32,769 nucleotides of DNA from Clostridia bacterium (GTDB lineage Bacteria > Bacillota > Clostridia > Oscillospirales > CAG-272), in the NCBI GenBank assembly GCA_017504785.1, contig JAFVQL010000065.1, positions 1-32,769 on the forward strand, written 5' to 3'. Below the pieces are notes generated by a model. The model ran no database searches, was not told where the DNA came from, and saw nothing but the letters and a program-made list of their open reading frames with translations. The position numbers and the translations under genes are program-made. This document shows, one piece after another, positions 1-8,079 of the stretch (positions within the stretch are counted from its first letter, which is position 1; the number at the start of each line of letters is the position of its first letter).

Positions 1-231
1 GTGCGAAGCAGTTTCGAAGTAGCGGATTTTTTCATAGACGAGCCAATTTTTTTGAGAAATATGCGGATATTTAAGAAAAAATCGGCGAAGTATAGGGGAA
101 AATCCGCACTTCCAAACCTTATGTGTTCGGCTCTCTTACGGCTAGGAAGCGTATCGGCAAAGCCGAAGGTTCTTTTTTTGTTTTTCATGATACGCAGAGG
201 GCGTATCACGCCGTTTTAAACGAAGGTCTTA
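1..231. other. Left-edge intergenic stretch, possible tail of an off-window gene
   Basis: No convincing gene lies here. In the third forward frame a short open tail runs from the window edge to a TAA at 72-74 and could be the C-terminus of a plus-strand gene beginning off-window; it is too short to recognise. Two hairpins follow: a terminator-like one (listed separately) and a perfect 8-bp stem, TGATACGC at 188-195 with GCGTATCA at 201-208. The second lies just after the 3' end of the minus-strand ROK gene. It has no T-run on that strand, so it is at best a weak terminator or a transcript-end stabiliser. Confidence 0.4.
115..180 (+). terminator. Candidate intrinsic terminator of an off-window plus-strand gene
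   Basis: The right arm GCCGAAGGTT (162-171) can pair with TTCGGC (126-131) plus AACCTT (115-120), leaving ATGTG bulged. It is followed by C and a run of seven Ts (173-179). A local TCGGC-aaa-GCCGA hairpin (154-166) is an alternative fold. The T-run places it on the plus strand, which suits a gene entering from the left edge. Confidence 0.45.
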
Positions 232-1608
232 TCAGCCGAGCTTCGGAAGGCTTGCCGCCGCAACCGACTGGCCGACACGGCGGGACTTCTCGTCGGGAAT
301 GTGAAGCTCGATCTTCTTTGCAAGCTCGGGGAATTCCTTATCGAGAACCTCCTGCGCGCGCTCAAGAAGGATCACGCCGCCCTCACCCGAGGTAACGCGG
401 CCCATGATCAGTACGTGCTTGATATCGTAGAACTCTGCGTAGTATGCGATCGCATAGCCGAAGTATGCACCGATGGTGTCGTATACGTCAGCCGCGCGCT
501 GATCGCCCTCCTTCATCAGGCCCTGAACGACCTTGAGCTTCTCTGCGGGAGAGAGGGTCTCGTCGATCTCGATGCCTGCCCAGGGCGCGCACTTGATCAC
601 GCCGTCCTGCGAGAAATATTTAACGCCGCAGCCGTAGTCGCCCGACCACTCGTCCACCATAGCGTCCTCGCAGAAGTCAACGGGAACGAAGGCAAGCTCG
701 TTGAGCCAGCCGGTGATGTTTCCGTCGGGATCCACGTAGCCGCCCGCCTCGGAGGTACCCATAGCCACGCCGAGCACAGAGTTGTCGTCAAGATCCATAG
801 CGCCCGCAAGTGCGGTAACGTCACCGTCGTTTGCAACCTCGATCGGAATATTCTCGCCGATCTCCTTTGCAACGTCAAGGTACATATTCTTTACCTTCTT
901 TTCAAAGTCCTCGTCGCTGACCTTAAGGAAGAGAGAGGCAACCATGATGCGGTTGTCTACGTAAACGCCTGCGCTCGATACGCCGATCGCATCCACGCGG
1001 GGCATGTGCGATGCCGCGCTCTTCATGGCGTTCAGAATGCCCTCATAGTGGTAGTTCGGGTCGGAATTCGTCTTGGGGAACCAAACGACCTCCTCGGAGT
1101 AAACGCTCTCGCCGTCGATCACGGCGCTGACCTTGCGGTCGCTTCCGCCCGCGTCGAAGCCGATGCGGCATCCGTCCAGATGGCGGCCGATGGGAGCTGC
1201 CGCGGACTTATCCTTGGGCGCGTTCTCGTAAGCAACCACCTCTACCGAGAATGCCTGCTCGTAAACTCTTTCCATGAACTTCACGTCGAAGTCGCGCAGA
1301 CCGCCGTGCGAGAATGCGGCGCGGATCTTTTCTCCGACGAGGGCGCTGCCCGCGATAATTACCTTGTAGCCGCCCGCGATCCACAGAAGCGACTTAACAA
1401 GACGCTCAACGAAACGGAAGTTCTCCTCGTCGTGTCCCGTGCCGTCCTCGAAAATGCGGGTCTTGTAGGTGGTGGTGTAGCCGTTGTTTCTTTCAACGGC
1501 GATGATGATGTCCTGTCCCTGCTCCTTGGTGGCCTCGCGCATTTCGCGGCAAACGACCGAGAGGGGAGCGAATTTGGGGTCAAGCTTTGCTGCAACCTTA
1601 AGCTTCAT
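232..1608 (-). CDS. ROK family protein (sugar kinase-like) with long N-terminal extension
   Basis: This 458-aa protein has a ROK/ASKHA kinase-like fold in its C-terminal two-thirds. A phosphate-1 type loop, FDAGGSDRKVSAVIDG, lies near residues 150-165, and VANDGDVTALAGA carries the Asn-Asp pair that holds the catalytic Asp in ROK sugar kinases. It is longer than usual ROK kinases (about 300 aa) because some 145 residues precede the kinase core; this extension is common to a clostridial ROK subgroup. The usual ROK zinc motif (H...CxCxxxxC) is not evident; only a GCG and a later Cys occur in the region. The ATG at 1608 sits 9 bases after GGAGG and inside the end of nagA, an 11-base overlap implying translational coupling. 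The context suggests an amino-sugar kinase, for example for GlcNAc or ManNAc, but the substrate is inferred. A regulatory, non-catalytic role is possible. Confidence 0.82.
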   Translation of the reverse strand: MKLKVAAKLDPKFAPLSVVCREMREATKEQGQDIIIAVERNNGYTTTYKTRIFEDGTGHDEENFRFVERLVKSLLWIAGGYKVIIAGSALVGEKIRAAFSHGGLRDFDVKFMERVYEQAFSVEVVAYENAPKDKSAAAPIGRHLDGCRIGFDAGGSDRKVSAVIDGESVYSEEVVWFPKTNSDPNYHYEGILNAMKSAASHMPRVDAIGVSSAGVYVDNRIMVASLFLKVSDEDFEKKVKNMYLDVAKEIGENIPIEVANDGDVTALAGAMDLDDNSVLGVAMGTSEAGGYVDPDGNITGWLNELAFVPVDFCEDAMVDEWSGDYGCGVKYFSQDGVIKCAPWAGIEIDETLSPAEKLKVVQGLMKEGDQRAADVYDTIGAYFGYAIAYYAEFYDIKHVLIMGRVTSGEGGVILLERAQEVLDKEFPELAKKIELHIPDEKSRRVGQSVAAASLPKLG

Positions 1609-2740
1609 ATCTTACGGTTCCTCCTATAATGGTTTTATTTACGTTAAATTCGTTATCTGTGATAATGATATCCGCATCCTTGCCGATCTCGAGCGAGCCC
1701 TTCTTCCTCTCGACGCCGATGGCAGCCGCGGGGTTGAGAGATGCGCCGTTTACGCACTCGTGCAGGGGGATGGTCGAATTCTTAAAGACGTTCCAAACGC
1801 CCTTGTTGAGGGGGAGAACGCTTCCCGCCACCGTTCCGTCCTCCAGACGGCAAACGATGTCGTTGTAGAGGATCTTCGTGCCGCCGAGGGTGTATTCTCC
1901 GTAGGGGAGTCCGCCCGCGGGAAGGCAGTCGGTGATAAAGCAGAGCTTTCTGCCCTTGAGCTTATAAACGAGATCGTAGAAGCAGGGAAGCACGTGGAAG
2001 GTATCCGCGATCAGCTCGCAGGAAACGTCGCTGTTCAGTACCGCGCCGACCACGCCGGGTGCGCGGTGCGCCATGGGCGTCATGGCGTTGAAGAGGTGCG
2101 TTGCGTGCTTCACGCCCGCCGCGGTGCTCTTCATGGCGGTGTCGTAATCCGCCGCAGTGTGTCCCATGGAGATCACGACGTCGCTATCGCGGGCGATCTC
2201 GCGGATCGCGGCGAAATCCGCAGAGTCGGTTTCGGGAGCGAGGGTGATGATCTTGATGATATCGGCGTATTCCTTAACGAACGCCGCATCGGGCTTCAGA
2301 ATGTATTTTGCATCCTGCGCGCCCTTCTTGCTTTCGCTGATAAAGGGACCTTCTGCATGGCAGCCGAGGATCGCGGTGCCGTTCCAGGTCTTGCTCTCCT
2401 CCTTGAGTGCGCGGCAGACCTCAAGCGCCCTTCGGATGACCTTCATATCCACTGTCATCGTGGTGGGCAAAAAGCCGGTAACGCCGTTTTTCACGATGCC
2501 GCCCGCGATGGTACGAATGGATTCCTCCTCGCCGTCACAAACGTCCTTGCCGAGATAGCCGTGAATGTGAAGATCGATAAGGCCGGGCGCAACGTAGCCG
2601 CCCTTGGCATCGATGATCTCTGCATCCGCGGGGATCTTGTCCTTCGGAAGAATGCCCTCGATCACGTCGGTATAGAGAAGCGCGCAACCGTCAAGCACGC
2701 GGTCCTTCAGAATGATTTTTCCGTTAACGATCGCTTTCAT
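1598..2740 (-). CDS. nagA: N-acetylglucosamine-6-phosphate deacetylase
   Basis: NagA is a cytosolic amidohydrolase that removes acetate from GlcNAc-6-P to give GlcN-6-P for glycolysis or wall recycling. The 380-aa product matches the family length. It shows the amidohydrolase HxH at residues 58-60, the metal ligand Glu130 in GCHAEGPF, His194 in MGHTAADYD, His215 in KHATHLFNAMTP and the catalytic Asp271 in FITDCLPAGG. A longer open frame extends upstream, but the start at 2740 is preceded by GGAGA and begins exactly where family members begin. The promoter lies at 2790-2818. nagB (GlcN-6-P deaminase) is not in this window. It is cotranscribed with the overlapping ROK gene. Confidence 0.95.
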   Translation of the reverse strand: MKAIVNGKIILKDRVLDGCALLYTDVIEGILPKDKIPADAEIIDAKGGYVAPGLIDLHIHGYLGKDVCDGEEESIRTIAGGIVKNGVTGFLPTTMTVDMKVIRRALEVCRALKEESKTWNGTAILGCHAEGPFISESKKGAQDAKYILKPDAAFVKEYADIIKIITLAPETDSADFAAIREIARDSDVVISMGHTAADYDTAMKSTAAGVKHATHLFNAMTPMAHRAPGVVGAVLNSDVSCELIADTFHVLPCFYDLVYKLKGRKLCFITDCLPAGGLPYGEYTLGGTKILYNDIVCRLEDGTVAGSVLPLNKGVWNVFKNSTIPLHECVNGASLNPAAAIGVERKKGSLEIGKDADIIITDNEFNVNKTIIGGTVRYEA

Positions 2741-2789
2741 TTTGTTTTCTCCGTTTTCGTTGAATGGATTTTTATACGTATGATTTTTA

Positions 2790-2818
2790 ATTATAACACA
2801 GCAAAGACGCCATTTCAA
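2790..2818 (-). promoter_or_regulatory. Sigma-A promoter of nagA-ROK
   Basis: On the minus strand a -35 TTGAAA (2813-2818) and a perfect -10 TATAAT (2790-2795) are separated by 17 bp, about 50 bases upstream of the nagA start. It diverges from the helicase promoter at 3013-3041. Confidence 0.8.
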
Positions 2819-2922
2819 GAGATTTTTGATCATTTGCATTGTAATATCGACCAAAATTTCGCATTTTTTAAAAGTTTTTCTTGTCTTTTGGTAAAAAAAG
2901 CCGTTTTTTGCGGCGGTGCGAT

Positions 2923-2946
2923 AAAAGCGCGAAGCCGCGCGCTTTT
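2923..2946. terminator. Perfect terminator-like hairpin between divergent promoters
   Basis: AAAAGCGCG (2923-2931) and CGCGCTTTT (2938-2946) form a perfect 9-bp stem with a 6-base loop. T-runs follow on either strand, six on plus and four on minus. It sits between two divergent transcription units, where no transcript is expected to end. It may block antisense read-through or end an unseen small RNA. Confidence 0.45.
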
Positions 2947-3012
2947 TTGCCGCGAAAGGAAGCTCGCTTTGGCGAAAAGGGATCGGGAAACGGGGTGAAA
3001 GCAAATCGGGCG

Positions 3013-3041
3013 TTGACGGCAAAGAAAAAGTATGGTAGAAT
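3013..3041 (+). promoter_or_regulatory. Sigma-A promoter of the DinG-like helicase
   Basis: TTGACG (3013-3018), a 17-bp spacer and TAGAAT (3036-3041) stand 34 bases ahead of the GTG start. An AGGGGG ribosome-binding site lies at 3061-3066. Confidence 0.8.
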
Positions 3042-3075
3042 AAAAGAAACGAACGAAAAAAGGGGGCGACGGTAA

Positions 3076-5475
3076 GTGAAATACGATAAGGAAAGCGGCG
3101 CGCTTGCCGTCAGCCTGACGGAATGGGTGATGCTGGCAAGGCGCGGCATCTGCACGGCGCTTCCCGTGGAAGAGGAGGAGGCGCTTTCGCCCGCTCTGCG
3201 CTACGCGCTGATGGAGGCCATGCCCGATGCCAAGGAGGAAAAGCTCTTCTATTCCTTCGATGCCGAGGAAGGAAAGCGCTTCGATCTCTGTGCGACGGTG
3301 CAGCATATCGGCTTTGATACGCTGACGATCGCCCGCGGGGTGGACTCGGATCCAAGGCGGCCGCGGCGCGCGCTCGTGCAACAGGTACGCGGCGAGGGAT
3401 ACACCGCCGCTTATATGTACGCAAGGATAAAGTCGCTGAAGCGGGTGAAGCTTCGCATTCTCTATATCAATCCCGATACGCTCGCCTTCACGGAGCGAAA
3501 CGAAAGCCTTTCGATCGAAAAGCTTGAGGCGTTTTTCATCAAGTGCCGCACGGCGGTGCTCGTCTACGCGCGCCCCGCGATCGAGCGCGTGATGAAAAGA
3601 CTCCCCTCGCTGGCTTCGCTTGCCTTCCCGTACGGAAAAATGCGCGAGGGGCAGGACGTCTTCGTGCGCGGCGTGTACCGCGCGGTCGCAAAGGGAAAAA
3701 CGCTGTATGCCGAAGCCCCCACGGGCATCGGAAAAACCGTTTCCTCGCTCTATCCCGCCCTGCGCGCGATGGGCAAGGGAAAGTGCGACAAGATCTTTTA
3801 TTTAACGCCCAAGACCACCATTGCTTACAGCGCAAGAGATTGCCTTTACGAGATGGAACGGAAGGGGGCGGTGCTGCGCGCCGTGATCCTTTCCTCGAAG
3901 GACCGCATCTGTCCCCATAACCGCATCTGCGCGGAAGGGGCGGAAAAATGCGAGGTGAGCGAAAACCGTCGCCTCACGGAGGCGTCCCTTTGGCTGTACG
4001 ATCATGCACCCGCAGTGGCAGAGGAGAGGGATCTTCTCATGGCTGCCGCGCGCTTCTCGGTCTGCCCGCACGAGCTTTCTCTTTCGTATTCCGAGCTTTG
4101 TGACGTCGTGATCTGCGACTTCAATTATCTGTTCGATCCCGTGGTGTATCTGAAGCGGTATTTCACCGAGGGCGGCCGCTTCGCTTTCCTTATAGACGAA
4201 GCGCACAACCTGCCGGACAGAGCATCCGAAATGTATTCCGCTCGCATCGATGAAGCGGAATTTTACGGCGAGGGACTTTTGCTTCCCGATCATTCTCCGC
4301 TCAAAAAAGAGATAGAAAATGTAAAGAATTGTTTTCATAATATCCTTTATCCCTTGGTGAAAGAGAATACGCATAGGGATGAGGACGGGCGTACGGTCGG
4401 TTTTGCACACGGCAGAGATCTGCCCGAGGGGCTGTTTGAGGTGACGGTGTCGCTCTTGCATGCGGCGGAGGAAACGCTGCACGCGCAGTACGGCAAAAAA
4501 AGCGCCGCCGAGCTTCGCCCCTTGAAGGAGTATTATTATCGGTTGAAGCGGTTTTTTTGCATTCTCACCTGCTTTGACCGCCGCTACGAATATTTCGTTT
4601 TCCTTGAGGCGGGCGTGCTTTCGCTCAAGCTTTTCTGTATCGATCCCTCGGGTGTGATCCGCGCAAGGCTCGAAAAGGGGCAGAGCGCCGTATTCTTTTC
4701 GGGCACGCTTTCGCCGATGGAATATTATAGATCGGTCCTCGGGGGTGACGGAGAGGTCCTAGAGGTCCCATCCCCCTTCGTCCGCGAGCAGATGTCCATC
4801 TCGATCATGAATAAGATCAGCACGCGCTTTCTCCAAAGAGAGGACACGCTTCCTGCCGTGCTTCGCGTGATCGCGGCAACGGTGAGCGCAAAGCGCGGAA
4901 ATTATATGATCTTCACGCCCTCCTTCGCTTATAACGAGGCACTTGCGGCGGCCTTTCGCGCAAAGTATCCGAAGATCCGCGTTTTAGAGCAGAAGCGCGC
5001 GATGAAGTCCCGCGAAAAGGAAGCCTTCCTTTCTGCCTTCCGTGAGGAGAAGGGCGGCTATCTCGTTGCCTTTTGCGTGATGGGCGGCGTGTACGCCGAG
5101 GGCATCGATCTCGCGGGTGATAGCTTGATCGGCGCGATCATCGTCGGCACGGGGCTTCCCTCGATCAGCTACGAGCGCGAGGCCATGGCGGCGTACTACG
5201 ATGAAAAATACGAGGCAGGCAAGCAATACGCCTATATCTATCCCGGCTTCCACCGCGTTTTGCAGGCGGCGGGGCGCGTGATCCGCAGAGAGAGCGATCG
5301 CGGCGTCATCGTTTTGATCGACGATCGGTTTGCCGATCCTATCTATAAAAAAAGCGTGCCACAGCTGTGGCACGGCTTGAAATTCGTGGCGGATGCAAGG
5401 GGGCTTCGGATGCTGCTCGATAAATTCTGGGCGGAAAATGCCGAGGAAAGAGCGCGAAACGAGGAAAATCCTTGA
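3076..5475 (+). CDS. DinG/Rad3-like iron-sulfur superfamily 2 DNA helicase
   Basis: This 799-aa ATP-dependent helicase of the XPD/DinG class is expected to unwind DNA 5'-3' during repair. Walker A (EAPTGIGKT) lies at about residues 213-221 and the DEAH box at 374-377. Four cysteines at 279, 285, 292 and 330 lie between them, as in the iron-sulfur domain of this family. The C-terminal helicase part carries GGVYAEGIDLAGD and QAAGRVIRRESDRG. The first ~180 residues align by eye with the PD-(D/E)XK nuclease-like domain of clostridial relatives, but the expected Asp and Glu-x-Lys residues are not recognisable, so that domain is probably inactive. The GTG start is chosen for its AGGGGG site 9 bases upstream. 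The gene stands alone with its own promoter and is followed by a tandem repeat. Confidence 0.9.
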   Translation: MKYDKESGALAVSLTEWVMLARRGICTALPVEEEEALSPALRYALMEAMPDAKEEKLFYSFDAEEGKRFDLCATVQHIGFDTLTIARGVDSDPRRPRRALVQQVRGEGYTAAYMYARIKSLKRVKLRILYINPDTLAFTERNESLSIEKLEAFFIKCRTAVLVYARPAIERVMKRLPSLASLAFPYGKMREGQDVFVRGVYRAVAKGKTLYAEAPTGIGKTVSSLYPALRAMGKGKCDKIFYLTPKTTIAYSARDCLYEMERKGAVLRAVILSSKDRICPHNRICAEGAEKCEVSENRRLTEASLWLYDHAPAVAEERDLLMAAARFSVCPHELSLSYSELCDVVICDFNYLFDPVVYLKRYFTEGGRFAFLIDEAHNLPDRASEMYSARIDEAEFYGEGLLLPDHSPLKKEIENVKNCFHNILYPLVKENTHRDEDGRTVGFAHGRDLPEGLFEVTVSLLHAAEETLHAQYGKKSAAELRPLKEYYYRLKRFFCILTCFDRRYEYFVFLEAGVLSLKLFCIDPSGVIRARLEKGQSAVFFSGTLSPMEYYRSVLGGDGEVLEVPSPFVREQMSISIMNKISTRFLQREDTLPAVLRVIAATVSAKRGNYMIFTPSFAYNEALAAAFRAKYPKIRVLEQKRAMKSREKEAFLSAFREEKGGYLVAFCVMGGVYAEGIDLAGDSLIGAIIVGTGLPSISYEREAMAAYYDEKYEAGKQYAYIYPGFHRVLQAAGRVIRRESDRGVIVLIDDRFADPIYKKSVPQLWHGLKFVADARGLRMLLDKFWAENAEERARNEENP

Positions 5476-5520
5476 TGCTTTTGTGCCTTGGCGCGCCGCC
5501 GCGGCTCTCTTTTCGGTAAG

Positions 5521-5740
5521 GTATGCGCCGTACCGTCGGCAAAGAGAGAAACGCTTGCGAGCGATGTCTTGCAAAAGCCCTCGACCTGCTCGGCACGTGG
5601 TGCGCTTTGGTCTTGGGGGGTATGCGCCGTACCGTCGGCAAGGAGAGAAACGCTTGCGAGCGGTGTCTTGCAAAAGCCCTCGACCTGCTCGGCGCATGAT
5701 GCGCTTTGGTCTTGGAGGGTATGCGCCGTACCGTCGGCGT
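5521..5740. repeat. 99-bp tandem repeat, about 2.2 copies
   Basis: Units begin at 5521, 5620 and 5719, each opening with GTATGCGCCGTACCGTCGGC, so the period is exactly 99 bp. The first two units are complete and nearly identical, differing at a handful of bases; the third breaks off after about 22 bases. The period is a multiple of three, so several frames stay open, but none has a ribosome-binding site or a recognisable product. The array fills nearly all the space between the helicase stop (5475) and the end of the convergent small gene (5748). Bases 5476-5520 hold nothing recognised. Confidence 0.85.
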
Positions 5741-5747
5741 GTCGGCT

Positions 5748-6173
5748 CTATGCTTTGCCGCCTTTTGGTGCGATGCGCTTTTTCGGTTTTCTTTTTTCAC
5801 GGAGCTTTTTTAGGTAGCGGCCGCTTTGCAAGTCAAAGCGCGCCGCTCTTTGTTTTTGGGAAAGCAGGCGGCCGCCCTTCGTGAGCGCGAGCTGCTCCTC
5901 CAGTCGATAATATCCCCTTTCCTCGCATAGAGAAAAGGAAAGCGAAAGGCGGCAAGGGCGGTGGCGAAATCGTTTTTTGGGGTCGGGATCGCTCTCGTAC
6001 TGCGAAAAAAGGCGGGGGAGCGCGTTTTTTGCGCCTTGCTTCACCGTATCTGTGACCGATCGGAGAAAGCCGCCGATCCGCTCGCCCGCCGCACCCTCGG
6101 GGAGTACGGGCATGGAGATCTCCAAGGTCAGAAGATGCACCCCGCTCTCCGAAAAATCATAACGCTCTCCCAT
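5748..6173 (-). CDS. Hypothetical small basic protein
   Basis: I do not recognise this 141-aa protein. The N-terminal part (about residues 1-105) looks folded: HLLTLEISMPVLPEG, a helical stretch near GERIGGFLRSVTDTVKQ, then alternating strand-like segments such as CRLSLSFSLCEERGYYRLEEQLALT. The last 25 residues are very basic (KKLREKRKPKKRIAPKGGK). It has no signal peptide or membrane segment. An in-frame start lies further upstream, but the ATG at 6173 is preferred because it follows a run of GGGGGG preceded by GA at good spacing. It is codirectional with yifB upstream but 242 bases away. The stop lies 8 bases from the truncated third copy of the 99-bp repeat, so the C-terminus may have been reshaped by the repeat. 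Confidence 0.6.
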   Translation of the reverse strand: MGERYDFSESGVHLLTLEISMPVLPEGAAGERIGGFLRSVTDTVKQGAKNALPRLFSQYESDPDPKKRFRHRPCRLSLSFSLCEERGYYRLEEQLALTKGGRLLSQKQRAARFDLQSGRYLKKLREKRKPKKRIAPKGGKA

Positions 6174-6352
6174 ATAGCCGCCCCCCCCTCTTTTGTTTTT
6201 CATTTTATGCGAGGGCGGGGGCGGATATGCTTTCCGCGCCGCTTGCCGAAGAAACACGAGAAAAGGAAAGCCTCAACCACCGGCAAGGGAAAGGTATAAA
6301 AGCGGATCTATGGAAGTCCTTAAGAGGGAAAATAAAAAGCAACGAAATATAT

Positions 6353-6386
6353 AGAAGACAAGCGTTCGATCTCACGCTTGTCTTCT
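6353..6386. terminator. 13-bp perfect hairpin downstream of yifB
   Basis: AGAAGACAAGCGT (6353-6365) pairs perfectly with ACGCTTGTCTTCT (6374-6386). A T-run follows on the plus strand (GTTTTTTG); on the minus strand the stem is followed by the A/T-rich TATATATTTC. It lies 30 bases past the yifB stop, so it probably ends yifB transcripts despite the better T-run facing the other way. The rest of 6174-6415 shows no gene. Confidence 0.6.
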
Positions 6387-6415
6387 GTTTTTTGCATACT
6401 ATTGTTTGCTTTTTG

Positions 6416-7960
6416 TCAGCGTTTCCAATATTTTCGGTCGAGAGAGCGGTACATGATGGCTTCTCCGATGTGATCGGAGTCGATCTCTTTTTGTCCGTCA
6501 AGATCGGCAATGGTGCGCGCCACGCGCAGAATACGATCATGCCCTCTCGCCGAAAGGCCGAGAGAATCAAACGCCTCGCGCATCAGTTCCTTTGCATCCT
6601 CGGTGGGACGGCAGTGCTTTTGCAGCTGTGCGGGCGTCAGCGCGCCGTTCAGCACCGCGGGATCGTCTCCCGCCTCGCGCATACGCGCGGCGGCGAAGGC
6701 ACGCGCCTTGTTCACGCGCGCACGAATGGTGGCGGAGCTTTCGCCCTTCGGGGTGTTGCCCGAAATCTCGTCGTAGGAAACGGCGGGCAGCTCTATGATA
6801 AGATCGATACGGTCAAGAAGCGGACCGCTGATGCGGTCGAGGTATTTGCGTACGGCAGAGGGGGAGCAGGTGCATTGCTTATTCGGATCACCGAAAAAGC
6901 CGCAATGGCAGGGGTTCATGGCGCAAACGAGCATGAAGCGGGATGGATAGGTCATCTTTGCCGCCGCGCGCGTGATGGTGACGGTGCCGTCCTCAAGGGG
7001 CTGGCGCAGAGCCTCCGTGACCTTTTTCGGAAATTCGGGCAACTCGTCAAGGAACAAAACGCCGCTTTGTGCCAAGGAGATCTCGCCGGGCTGTGCCTTT
7101 CCGCCGCCGCCGATCATACCGACCGAGGTGACCGTGTGATGCGGGGCACGGAAGGGGCGCGTGCAGATCAGATCGCTTTTCAGCGTACCCATGACCGAAT
7201 GGATCTTGGTCGCGGTGATCGCTTCCTCAAAGGTCATATCGGGCAGGATAGAGCCGAGGCGCTTGGCAAGCATGGATTTTCCCGCACCGGGCGGGCCGAT
7301 CATCAATACGTTATGTCCGCCCGCGGCGGCGATCTCCATGGCGCGCTTTGCCTTCAGCTGGCCGCGCACCTCCGAAAAATCCTCCTCGCCCTCGCGCAGA
7401 GAAAGCCGCTTCGGATCAAAGCTTCGCGGCGTTTTCTCGATCCGTTCCTTGCCGAGCAGGTGGTTTATAAGCGCGCGAAAGCTTTTCACGCCGTAGACGT
7501 CGATGCCGTCAACCACGGCGGCCTCGCCAACGTTTTCGATCGGAACGTAGACCTCTTTTTTGCCGCTGTCTCTTGCGGTCACGCACATGGGGAGCACACC
7601 GTCCACGCGGCGTACCTCGCCCGTTAAGGAAAGCTCTCCGATCAGCATTTTATCCGAAAGATCCATGCCGTGCGGGATGATGCCCTGGCATTGCAGGACC
7701 GAGGTGAGAATGGCAAGATCAAACCCCGTGCCTTCCTTTTTCATGCTTGCGGGCGCAAGGTTTACGCAAAGATCTAACGGCGGGAAGGTAAAGCCGCTGT
7801 TTTCGCAAGCGGAGCGCACGCGGTTCTTGGCTTCCTTCACGGCGGCATCCGGCAGGCCAACGAGGTCAAAGCAGGGAATGCGGTCCCATGCACTGCACTC
7901 CACGGTCACAAGAAAGCCGTCAATGCCGAAAAGCCCTGCGCTGTATATTCTCGAAATCAT
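6416..7960 (-). CDS. yifB: YifB/ComM family Mg-chelatase-like AAA+ ATPase
   Basis: This 514-aa protein has the full YifB/ComM length and order: a Lon-protease-like N-terminal ChlI domain (about residues 1-165), an AAA+ Mg-chelatase domain with Walker A GPPGAGKS at 222-229 and Walker B VLFLDELPEF, then the C-terminal domain with the CTCSPSAVRKYLDRISGP region. ComM relatives are hexameric helicases that promote branch migration during natural transformation; members in other phyla are less studied. The ATG at 7960 follows GGAGG at 7 bases and has its own promoter. It is transcribed toward the small unknown gene, away from element 1. Confidence 0.92.
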   Translation of the reverse strand: MISRIYSAGLFGIDGFLVTVECSAWDRIPCFDLVGLPDAAVKEAKNRVRSACENSGFTFPPLDLCVNLAPASMKKEGTGFDLAILTSVLQCQGIIPHGMDLSDKMLIGELSLTGEVRRVDGVLPMCVTARDSGKKEVYVPIENVGEAAVVDGIDVYGVKSFRALINHLLGKERIEKTPRSFDPKRLSLREGEEDFSEVRGQLKAKRAMEIAAAGGHNVLMIGPPGAGKSMLAKRLGSILPDMTFEEAITATKIHSVMGTLKSDLICTRPFRAPHHTVTSVGMIGGGGKAQPGEISLAQSGVLFLDELPEFPKKVTEALRQPLEDGTVTITRAAAKMTYPSRFMLVCAMNPCHCGFFGDPNKQCTCSPSAVRKYLDRISGPLLDRIDLIIELPAVSYDEISGNTPKGESSATIRARVNKARAFAAARMREAGDDPAVLNGALTPAQLQKHCRPTEDAKELMREAFDSLGLSARGHDRILRVARTIADLDGQKEIDSDHIGEAIMYRSLDRKYWKR

Positions 7961-7997
7961 AGCGGTCCTCCAAGACGGATGAAATTCTTATGCTTCT

Positions 7998-8026
7998 ATT
8001 ATAATAGAAATCAAGAAAGAAATCAA
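7998..8026 (-). promoter_or_regulatory. Sigma-A promoter of yifB
   Basis: On the minus strand TTGATT (8021-8026), a 17-bp spacer and TATAAT (7998-8003) lie 38 bases upstream of the ATG. Confidence 0.75.
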
Positions 8027-8079
8027 GATAAAATGCCCTTGCCGCGTCAAAAAAACTTTTTACTTTCGGAAAGGAAAAG

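Noticed and set aside
301..1629. Long plus-strand open frame opposite the ROK gene
   Set aside because: Mirror frame of a GC-rich gene; no family motifs or ribosome-binding site, while the minus frame has clear ROK features.
1484..2998. 504-codon plus-strand open frame opposite nagA
   Set aside because: Antisense shadow; nagA on the minus strand has all catalytic residues and a promoter.
4984..5800. Minus-strand frames encoding 33-residue repeats across the 99-bp array
   Set aside because: They run antisense into the helicase gene. The repeat period being a multiple of three explains the openness, and no start signal is seen.
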